Shown here piece by piece: positions 1 to 6,066 of a DNA stretch of 6,066 bases. The stretch lies in the NCBI GenBank assembly GCA_947447845.1, contig CANFNO010000192.1, forward strand, positions 1 to 6,066. The letters are read 5' to 3'. Both the position numbers and the translations under genes were made by a program. The notes beneath the pieces were generated by a model. It ran no database searches. It saw nothing but the letters and a program-made list of their open reading frames with translations, and was not told where the DNA came from. How positions within the stretch are numbered: position 1 is the stretch's first letter; the number at the start of each line of letters is the position of its first letter. This DNA is from Burkholderiales bacterium. Its GTDB lineage: Bacteria; Pseudomonadota; Gammaproteobacteria; Burkholderiales; Burkholderiaceae.

Positions 1-1
1 G

Positions 2-2227
2 ACCCCGGCCAGCTTCGAGCCTAGCATCGATTACGTGGTCACCAAGATTCCGCGTTTTGCCTTCGAGAAATTCCCGGCTGCGGACAGCCGCCTGACGACT
101 CAGATGAAATCGGTAGGCGAGGTCATGGCCATGGGCCGCACCTTCCAGGAGTCGTTCCAGAAAGCCTTGCGCGGGCTGGAAGTCGGCGTAGACGGAATGA
201 ACGAGAAAACCCAGGATCGCGAAGTGCTGGAAAAAGAGCTGGGCGAGCCCGGACCTGAACGCATCTGGTACGTGGGCGACGCCTTTGCACAGGGCATGAG
301 TGTCGAAGAAGTATTTGCCTTGACCAAGATCGACCGCTGGTTCCTGGTTCAGATCGAGCAGATCGTCAAAATCGAGTTGGAAATCGAACGCCTACCGCAA
401 CCCGCCAGCGGCAGCACGTTGGACAAGATAGATGCCGCCACGCTGCGTAGCCTCAAGCAAAAGGGCTTTTCGGATCGCCGTCTGGCACGCCAGTTCAAGA
501 CGACCGATAAAGCCATACGCGAGAAACGCCGCGCATTGGGTGTGCGCCCCGTCTACAAGCGGGTGGATACCTGCGCTGCCGAGTTCGCCAGCAATACCGC
601 CTACCTGTATTCCACCTACGAGGCAGAAGGCGCGGAATGCGAAGCGCAGCCAACCGACAATAAAAAGATCATGGTGCTGGGTGGCGGACCGAACCGCATC
701 GGCCAAGGCATTGAGTTCGACTACTGCTGCGTGCACGCGGCGCTGGCTATGCGCGAAGACGGGTTCGAGACAATCATGGTCAATTGCAACCCCGAGACCG
801 TGTCCACCGACTACGACACTTCTGACCGCCTGTATTTCGAGCCGCTGACGCTTGAAGACGTGCTGGAAATCGTGGACAAGGAAAAGCCTTGGGGCGTGAT
901 CGTGCAATACGGTGGACAGACCCCCTTGAAGCTTGCCTTGGATCTGGAAGCCAATGGCGTGCCTATCATTGGCACATCCCCCGACATGATCGACGCCGCC
1001 GAAGATCGCGAACGTTTCCAGAAACTGTTGCATGAATTGAAGTTGCGCCAACCGCCGAACGCTACGGCGCGCACAGAGCCCGAGGCGCTGGAAAAAGCTG
1101 CTGCTTTAGGCTACCCACTGGTGGTGCGCCCTAGCTATGTTCTGGGCGGCAGAGCCATGGAAATTGTGCACGAACAACGCGACCTGGAGCGCTACATGCG
1201 CGAGGCCGTCAAGGTCAGCCATGACTCTCCTGTGCTGCTGGACCGCTTCTTGAACGATGCGATCGAATGCGATGTGGACTGCATCCGTGACGCCACCGGC
1301 GCCACCTTTATCGGCGGCGTGATGGAGCACATCGAGCAGGCCGGCGTGCACAGCGGTGACTCCGCCTGCTCGCTGCCGCCGTACTCCCTGTCCAAGGAGA
1401 CTGTGGACGAAATCAAGCGCCAGACGGCTGCCATGGCCGGTGCGTTAAGCGTGGTAGGCCTGATGAATGTGCAGTTCGCCATCCAGAACGTGGACGGCAA
1501 GGACATCATCTTTGTGCTGGAAGTGAACCCGCGTGCCAGTCGCACCGTGCCCTTCGTCAGCAAGGCGACCGGCATCCAGTTGGCTAAGGTGGCTGCGCGC
1601 TGCATGGCCGGTCAGACCCTGGCCAGTCAGGGCATAGGCAAGGAGGTAACGCCACCGTACTTCAGCGTCAAGGAAGCCGTGTTCCCGTTCGTGAAGTTCC
1701 CAGGCGTGGACACCATCCTCGGCCCGGAAATGAAATCCACCGGCGAAGTCATGGGTGTGGGCAAGACCTTTGGCGAAGCCTTTGTGAAGTCGCAGATCGG
1801 TGCCGGCGCCAAGCTACCGCGTGGTGGTCGCGCCTTCATTTCAGTCAAACAAAGTGACAAACCACGTGCCGTGGAAGTGGCGCGCAATTTGGTTGCCATG
1901 GGCTTTGATGTGGTTGCGACCAAGGGCACGGCTTCCACCATTAATGCCGGGGGTGTTGCCTGTGGCGTGGTCAACAAGGTAACCGAAGGCCGCCCACACA
2001 TCGTGGACATGATCAAGAACCAGGAAATTGCTCTGGTCGTCAATACCGTGGAAGAGCGCCGTAACGCGATTGTGGATTCGCGCCACATTCGCACCTCGGC
2101 CCTGTTGGCCCGCGTGACGACCTACACCACGATTGCCGGTGCTGAGGCAGCAGTTGAGGGCATGAAATACCTGGACAACCTGAGCGTGATCTCGGTGCAG
2201 GAAATGCATGCACAACTCGTGGCCTAA
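2..2227 (+). CDS. carB: Carbamoyl-phosphate synthetase large subunit, C-terminal 741 residues (5' end outside window)
   Basis: Cytoplasmic enzyme that joins bicarbonate, two ATP and ammonia (supplied by the CarA glutaminase subunit) into carbamoyl phosphate for pyrimidine and arginine synthesis. The reading frame is open from base 2 with no start codon, so the gene is cut by the window edge; family members have about 1075 residues. Fragment numbering: the tail of the first (carboxyphosphate) half at about 1-65 ([19 protein letters not shown]), the oligomerisation domain to about 215, then the second ATP-grasp half from [13 protein letters not shown] at 224. This half contains [14 protein letters not shown] near 376 and the metal-binding [18 protein letters not shown] near 507. 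The allosteric MGS-like domain covers about 606-741. The K, T..T, K and N residues that in E. coli contact UMP or IMP appear kept ([27 protein letters not shown]), so pyrimidine feedback is probably retained. It ends with TAA 36 nt before greA and no terminator is visible between them, so some greA transcription may read through from carB. The identification is secure. Confidence 0.98.
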   Translation, partial: TPASFEPSIDYVVTKIPRFAFEKFPAADSRLTTQMKSVGEVMAMGRTFQESFQKALRGLEVGVDGMNEKTQDREVLEKELGEPGPERIWYVGDAFAQGMSVEEVFALTKIDRWFLVQIEQIVKIELEIERLPQPASGSTLDKIDAATLRSLKQKGFSDRRLARQFKTTDKAIREKRRALGVRPVYKRVDTCAAEFASNTAYLYSTYEAEGAECEAQPTDNKKIMVLGGGPNRIGQGIEFDYCCVHAALAMREDGFETIMVNCNPETVSTDYDTSDRLYFEPLTLEDVLEIVDKEKPWGVIVQYGGQTPLKLALDLEANGVPIIGTSPDMIDAAEDRERFQKLLHELKLRQPPNATARTEPEALEKAAALGYPLVVRPSYVLGGRAMEIVHEQRDLERYMREAVKVSHDSPVLLDRFLNDAIECDVDCIRDATGATFIGGVMEHIEQAGVHSGDSACSLPPYSLSKETVDEIKRQTAAMAGALSVVGLMNVQFAIQNVDGKDIIFVLEVNPRASRTVPFVSKATGIQLAKVAARCMAGQTLASQGIGKEVTPPYFSVKEAVFPFVKFPGVDTILGPEMKSTGEVMGVGKTFGEAFVKSQIGAGAKLPRGGRAFISVKQSDKPRAVEVARNLVAMGFDVVATKGTASTINAGGVACGVVNKVTEGRPHIVDMIKNQEIALVVNTVEERRNAIVDSRHIRTSALLARVTTYTTIAGAEAAVEGMKYLDNLSVISVQEMHAQLVA

Positions 2228-2238
2228 ATCGGCATAAT
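2209..2238 (+). promoter_or_regulatory. Candidate greA promoter overlapping the carB stop region
   Basis: CATAAT at 2233-2238 matches the -10 consensus at 5 of 6 positions. An 18-nt spacer separates it from a poor -35 candidate, TGCACA at 2209-2214 (4 of 6). A start about six bases downstream would be near 2245, giving a leader of about 19 nt. The -35 lies inside the last codons of carB. This is inferred from consensus matching only; greA may simply be read from the carB transcript. Confidence 0.3.
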
Positions 2239-2263
2239 CTGCCCTTCATTTTTATTTACCTCC

Positions 2264-2740
2264 ATGGCCACTATTCCCATTACCAAGCGCGGCGCTGAAA
2301 AGCTCAAGGCCGAGTTGCACAAGCTCAAGACCGTGGAGCGCCCCTGGGTGATCAACGCGATTTCCGAGGCGCGTGCCCAGGGTGACCTGAGTGAAAACGC
2401 CGAATATGATGCTGCCAAAGACCGCCAGGGCTTTGTCGAAGGTCGTATCCAGGAAATCGACGGGAAACTGTCTGCTGCCCAGATCATCGATCCATCCGAA
2501 CTCGATGCTGGCGGCCGTGTGGTTTTTGGCTCAACCGTAGAACTGGAAGAAGAAGAGACCGGTGAGCGGGTGAAATATCAGATCGTCGGCGAAGATGAGG
2601 CCGACCTAAAACTCGGTCTTGTAAATATCAGTTCACCCATCGCGCGCGCGCTGATAGGCAAGGAGGAGGGCGATACGGCCGTGGTGCAGGCACCGGGCGG
2701 TCTTAAGTCTTACGAAATCGTGGCGGTGCACTACATCTGA
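2264..2740 (+). CDS. greA: Transcription elongation factor GreA
   Basis: Binds the secondary channel of RNA polymerase and stimulates cleavage of the 3' end of backtracked RNA, which rescues stalled complexes. The product has 158 residues, the normal length for GreA. An N-terminal antiparallel coiled coil spans about residues 1-75 and carries the signature [14 protein letters not shown]. Its tip acids D41 and E44, which position the catalytic magnesium, fall at the same numbers as in E. coli. The C-terminal FKBP-like domain, about 80-158, contains the conserved [25 protein letters not shown] and YEIVAV segments. The ATG at 2264 is chosen because the family's MATIPIT-type N terminus begins there. 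No Shine-Dalgarno sequence precedes it; the leader is pyrimidine- and AT-rich. The stop codon TGA overlaps the ATG of the next gene by one base, which suggests translational coupling. Confidence 0.97.
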   Translation: MATIPITKRGAEKLKAELHKLKTVERPWVINAISEARAQGDLSENAEYDAAKDRQGFVEGRIQEIDGKLSAAQIIDPSELDAGGRVVFGSTVELEEEETGERVKYQIVGEDEADLKLGLVNISSPIARALIGKEEGDTAVVQAPGGLKSYEIVAVHYI

Positions 2741-3192
2741 TGGCTGCATCCGGCATGCTGCGTAGCCTGCCTTTGTGGTTGGCTGCGGCTTGGGCCATGA
2801 GCCTGACCACGCTGGGATTCTTCGTGGTTCCCATGCTGTTTGCGAATCTACCTTCATCAGCTATTGCAGGTGGCATGGCTGCCAAGTTGTTCGCGGTGCA
2901 AACCAGTGTCTCTGTGGTGTGCGCGCTGGTGCTGCTGATGACTTTCCGATCAGAAAAGCTCGCGCCCAGCGCTCACGTCGTTCCATCGTGCGCCATGTTT
3001 TCTTTGGCTGGTGCACTGTTGGCTTTGCTGGTGGAGTTTGGCGTGTCGCCGCACATCGTGGCGCGGGATAACCTGGCTCTTTGGCATACCTTGGGTAGTG
3101 CCATGTATTTTGCGCAGTGGGTCTGCGCGTTGGTGGTTTTTGGCAAACTGGCGAATGCAGCAAGTGCATCGCCAGTCAGTCGAGACCTTTAA
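2740..3192 (+). CDS. DUF4149-family four-helix inner membrane protein, function unknown
   Basis: A 150-residue hydrophobic protein with four predicted membrane helices at about residues 9-34, 47-68, 82-101 and 113-136. Short polar loops separate them and the tail is SASPVSRDL. The first helix and following loop (TLGFFVVPMLFANLP, then an alanine-rich stretch and KLF) resemble the DUF4149 / TMEM205-like family as I recall it; that assignment is from memory of the pattern, not from a search. No catalytic or metal-binding motif is apparent. The start at 2740 overlaps the greA stop (ATGA) and has no clear ribosome binding site of its own, so translation probably depends on ribosomes finishing greA. 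An internal ATG at 2755 is an alternative start that would remove five residues. The gene ends at TAA 3190-3192, sharing TTAA with the stop of convergent yhbY. The same gene commonly follows greA in Burkholderiales, but no role is established. Confidence 0.85.
   Translation: MAASGMLRSLPLWLAAAWAMSLTTLGFFVVPMLFANLPSSAIAGGMAAKLFAVQTSVSVVCALVLLMTFRSEKLAPSAHVVPSCAMFSLAGALLALLVEFGVSPHIVARDNLALWHTLGSAMYFAQWVCALVVFGKLANAASASPVSRDL
3147..3176. other. Imperfect inverted repeat (hairpin A) at the convergent gene junction
   Basis: ACTGGCG (3147-3153) pairs with CGCCAGT (3170-3176). After one bulged A at 3154, ATGCA (3155-3159) pairs with TGCAT (3165-3169), and the loop is GCAAG. This makes a 12-bp stem with one bulge, inside the last codons of the DUF4149 gene. 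On the minus strand it lies 13 nt past the yhbY stop and could end that transcript. However, only TTT, the first T of which pairs in the stem, follows before GCC, so as a minus-strand terminator it is weak and may need Rho. On the plus strand it directly abuts the next hairpin. Confidence 0.5.
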
Positions 3193-3209
3193 GTCTGACT
3201 GCGTTTTTT
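3177..3209 (+). terminator. Intrinsic terminator of the carB-greA-DUF4149 transcript, lying across the gene end and inside convergent yhbY
   Basis: CAGTC (3177-3181) pairs with GACTG (3197-3201), and AGAC (3183-3186) pairs with GTCT (3193-3196), with one bulged G at 3182 and the loop CTTTAA. The 9-bp stem is followed by CG and then six T residues at 3204-3209. The loop holds the stop codon of the upstream gene. The right arm and T run are the final codons of yhbY on the other strand, where the T run reads as AAA AAA (Lys-Lys). The geometry fits Rho-independent termination in the plus direction only; the minus strand has no T run after this stem. Confidence 0.65.
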
Positions 3210-3674
3210 GATGCTGATTTTGTTCTTGGGCTTTGCGCGTCGCACATTGCCACCGGCGGTTAGACGCTGGTTACCCAGCACTCGCAAAGTCTTGACCTCA
3301 GGGCGCTGACCGGCGCGTTTGCTGTATTTGAGGACCTTGAAGTCGCGCGGTCCGGCCATGCGGTCTTCGTCAACTGGACGCTCTTTTTCGGCCTTTTCAG
3401 GCATGGGGCGCCAGAGCACCAGCAGTTTGCCGATGTGTTGTATGGGTGCAGCGCTCAGGTCGCCGCTAAGCTGTTGAAACATGGTTTCGCGGGCAACGCG
3501 GTCATCGGAAAATACGCGAACTTTGATCAGGCCGTGGGCGTTGAGAGCAGCGTCTACTTCCTTGATGACGTTGGCGGTCAGGCCATCGCCTCCGACCATG
3601 ACGACGGGATCAAGATGGTGGGCCTCGGCGCGGTGAACCTTGCGCTGGGCGGGAGTCAGTTGAATTTGGGGCAT
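3189..3674 (-). CDS. yhbY: YhbY-type CRM-domain RNA-binding protein, 50S subunit assembly, with long basic C-terminal tail
   Basis: A small RNA-binding protein associated with pre-50S ribosomal particles. The CRM domain occupies about residues 4-92 and aligns well with E. coli Yhb[24 protein letters not shown], then the GxxG RNA-binding loop as GGDG at 28-31 (GSNG in E. coli), [10 protein letters not shown], and [11 protein letters not shown] near 80-90. The protein has 161 residues against 97 in E. coli. The extra 69 residues form a low-complexity, strongly basic tail ([30 protein letters not shown]) of a kind I associate with betaproteobacterial homologues; its role is unknown. The start is the ATG at 3674-3672, which matches the family N terminus. 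An upstream in-frame ATG would add 30 residues antisense to rlmE and is rejected. No convincing Shine-Dalgarno precedes the start, and a -10-like GATAAT sits six bases before it. The gene is divergent from rlmE and convergent with the DUF4149 gene. Confidence 0.95.
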   Translation of the reverse strand: MPQIQLTPAQRKVHRAEAHHLDPVVMVGGDGLTANVIKEVDAALNAHGLIKVRVFSDDRVARETMFQQLSGDLSAAPIQHIGKLLVLWRPMPEKAEKERPVDEDRMAGPRDFKVLKYSKRAGQRPEVKTLRVLGNQRLTAGGNVRRAKPKNKISIKKRSQT

Positions 3675-3679
3675 GTGGG

Positions 3680-3686
3680 TATTATC
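3680..3686. promoter_or_regulatory. Candidate shared, near-symmetric -10 element between yhbY and rlmE
   Basis: The only AT-rich core in the 31-nt divergent spacer lies within GGGTATTATCCC (3677-3688). On the plus strand it gives TATTAT (3680-3685; 5 of 6 to TATAAT), with a start predicted near 3692, about 14 nt before rlmE. On the minus strand it gives GATAAT (3686-3681; 5 of 6), with a start predicted at or within a couple of bases of the yhbY ATG. The best minus -35 is TTCATA at 3710-3705 (4 of 6, spacer 18); no good plus -35 was found. Consensus-based inference. Confidence 0.4.
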
Positions 3687-3705
3687 CCCTGCGCACGGAA
3701 AGATT

Positions 3706-4362
3706 ATGAAAACTAAAACGAACAGCAAAAAGGTCAACAAGGCCTGGTTGCACGACCACATCAACGATCCCTATGTCAAACTGGCGGCACGGGAGGGTTA
3801 TAGAGCGCGCGCCGCTTACAAGCTCAAGGAAATTGATGAGACCCTGCACCTGATCAAACCGGGGCAACTTGTGGTGGATTTGGGATCTACTCCAGGTGCC
3901 TGGAGCCAATATCTGCGCCGACGCATGTCGCCGGATGGGGCAGCGGTGGGGGAGTTGAACGGCACCATCATCGCGCTGGACCTGCTGCCCATGGAACCTA
4001 TTGAGGGTGTCACGTTTATTCAAGGCGATTTCCGCGAGGGCGAGGTGTTGGCGCTGCTAGAGACCGCGCTTGGGGGCAAGCAGGCAGATATTGTGGTGTC
4101 GGACATGGCGCCAAATTTGTCCGGTATTCATTCCGCAGATGCCGCCCGCGTGGAGTACCTGGTGGAGTTGGCCATTGAGTTTGCACAGAATCATATGAAG
4201 CCGCAGGGAGCGCTTGTCGCCAAAGTGTTTCACGGCGGAAGCTACAACGATGTGGTGCAGCGCTTCAAGGCCGCTTTTAACTTGGTCAAGCCCTTTAAGC
4301 CTAAGGCTTCGCGTGACCGTTCATCGGAAACCTTTCTTGTTGGCGTGGGTTTGAAGCATTGA
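3706..4362 (+). CDS. rlmE: 23S rRNA (uridine-2'-O-)-methyltransferase RlmE (FtsJ/RrmJ)
   Basis: Transfers a methyl group from S-adenosylmethionine to the 2'-OH of U2552 (E. coli numbering) in the A loop of 23S rRNA, late in 50S assembly. The product has 218 residues, close to the E. coli length of 209. The Rossmann SAM-binding motif is [12 protein letters not shown] at 57-68. The catalytic K-D-K-E tetrad is intact: K39 in [12 protein letters not shown]133 in VSDMAPN, K173 in VAKVF and E208 in SSETFLV. Compared with E. coli, about eight residues are inserted around 74-86 ([12 protein letters not shown]), and the glycine-rich motif reads STPGA rather than AAPGG. The ATG at 3706 is chosen because it fits the family N terminus ([18 protein letters not shown]) and is preceded by GGAAAG at 3697-3702. 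An in-frame ATG at 3673 would add 11 unrelated residues and overlap yhbY. ftsH follows after 148 nt, the same pairing as in E. coli, where both genes are heat inducible. Confidence 0.97.
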   Translation: MKTKTNSKKVNKAWLHDHINDPYVKLAAREGYRARAAYKLKEIDETLHLIKPGQLVVDLGSTPGAWSQYLRRRMSPDGAAVGELNGTIIALDLLPMEPIEGVTFIQGDFREGEVLALLETALGGKQADIVVSDMAPNLSGIHSADAARVEYLVELAIEFAQNHMKPQGALVAKVFHGGSYNDVVQRFKAAFNLVKPFKPKASRDRSSETFLVGVGLKH

Positions 4363-4426
4363 TGTCATCAACTTGGATCATTTCCCTGCTGTTTATGTGG
4401 CCGGATGCATGAAAATACCGTGTTGT

Positions 4427-4447
4427 TTGACTTGAAACGCCTAAAAT
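4427..4447 (+). promoter_or_regulatory. Promoter-like elements upstream of ftsH
   Basis: TTGACTTGAAA at 4427-4437 contains a near-perfect sigma-70 -35 box (TTGACT) overlapping a sigma-32-type -35 (CTTGAAA at 4431-4437). TAAAAT at 4442-4447 resembles a -10 but lies only 9 nt from TTGACT, so the two cannot form one standard promoter. The best sigma-32 -10 at proper spacing (4452-4459) matches only about half of CCCCATTT. A promoter in this 148-nt gap is likely; which elements are used is unresolved. Confidence 0.3.
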
Positions 4448-4456
4448 GGGAACCAA

Positions 4457-4481
4457 GTAGGCGCTGCAGGCTTTTGCCTAC
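4457..4481 (+). other. Stem-loop in the ftsH leader
   Basis: GTAGGC (4457-4462) pairs with GCCTAC (4476-4481) as a 6-bp stem around a 13-nt loop. A competing smaller hairpin is AGGC (4468-4471), TTTT, GCCT (4476-4479). It is followed by the T-rich stretch ATTCTTTTGCGTCCTTT before the ribosome binding site. It could stabilise the ftsH mRNA 5' end, act as a weak terminator of rlmE read-through, or be incidental. The repeat is visible; the function is inference. Confidence 0.4.
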
Positions 4482-4500
4482 ATTCTTTTGCGTCCTTTCT

Positions 4501-4504
4501 GGAG
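4501..4504 (+). promoter_or_regulatory. Ribosome binding site that fixes the TTG start of ftsH
   Basis: GGAG is followed by a 6-nt spacer to TTG at 4511-4513. Reading from this TTG gives [20 protein letters not shown], a typical betaproteobacterial FtsH N terminus. No in-frame ATG occurs before residue 109, inside the second membrane helix, so the TTG is the only reasonable start. Confidence 0.75.
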
Positions 4505-4510
4505 CTTCGT

Positions 4511-6066
<1,556 letters not shown>

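Noticed and set aside
392..1051. 219-codon open frame on the minus strand inside carB
   Set aside because: It lies wholly antisense to a strongly conserved part of carB. The composition (many His, Gln, Ala, Val) is typical of a reverse-frame shadow, with no recognisable domain.
1627..2215. Minus-strand open frames opposite the carB allosteric domain
   Set aside because: Shadow frames of a conserved gene, with no family resemblance or ribosome binding site.
3673..3705. Alternative rlmE start at 3673, where CATG gives both yhbY and rlmE an ATG
   Set aside because: The 11 added residues have no family support, and the ATG at 3706 has a better placed ribosome binding site and matches the known N terminus.
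3675..3764. A 30-residue hydrophobic N-terminal extension of yhbY that looks like a signal peptide
   Set aside because: It would run antisense through the start of rlmE. Homology to YhbY begins exactly at the ATG at 3674, and a cytoplasmic RNA-binding protein needs no export signal.
4442..4453. CCCATTTTA on the minus strand as a sigma-32 -10 box for an antisense transcript
   Set aside because: No -35 element at suitable spacing on that strand, and no gene in that direction.
4363..4510. A small gene or RNA between rlmE and ftsH
   Set aside because: Only very short open frames (such as ATG TGG CCG GAT GCA TGA) occur, none with a ribosome binding site, and there is no terminator-bounded RNA structure beyond the leader stem-loop.

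Overview
This window is a housekeeping stretch of a Gram-negative chromosome, most likely a betaproteobacterium of the order Burkholderiales. A Comamonadaceae-like organism is possible, but the sequence alone does not settle the family. The evidence is the gene order (carB, greA, a DUF4149 membrane protein, convergent yhbY, rlmE, ftsH), a YhbY with a long basic C-terminal tail, moderately GC-rich codon use, and protein sequences closest in memory to betaproteobacterial orthologues. There are no signs of mobile elements, CRISPR, RNA genes, frameshifts or recent transfer.

Layout. Positions 2-2227 (+) hold the C-terminal two thirds of carB, the large subunit of carbamoyl-phosphate synthetase; its start lies outside the window. 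After a 36-nt gap comes greA (2264-2740, +), a transcript cleavage factor. Its stop codon overlaps the start of a small four-helix membrane protein of unknown function (2740-3192, +). That gene converges on yhbY (3189-3674, -), and the two stop codons share the palindrome TTAA. A hairpin plus a T6 run for the plus strand lies partly inside the last codons of yhbY, and a second hairpin abuts it. yhbY is divergent from rlmE (3706-4362, +), separated by only 31 nt. A 148-nt gap then leads to ftsH (4511-6066, +), which starts at TTG and runs off the window after 518 codons.

How the genes fit together. carB makes carbamoyl phosphate for pyrimidines and arginine. GreA rescues backtracked RNA polymerase. 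YhbY and RlmE both act on the large ribosomal subunit: YhbY binds pre-50S particles and RlmE methylates 23S rRNA. FtsH is the membrane AAA+ protease for quality control. The order greA/yhbY/rlmE/ftsH is also found in gammaproteobacteria, so this is an old conserved neighbourhood rather than an accessory island.

I found no new protein system. What merits a second look is compact regulatory architecture: the convergent terminator embedded in coding sequence, a near-symmetric -10 element in the 31-nt divergent promoter, possibly leaderless or Shine-Dalgarno-free starts for yhbY and greA, a leader stem-loop and possible heat-shock element before ftsH, and an uncharacterised membrane protein translationally coupled to greA.
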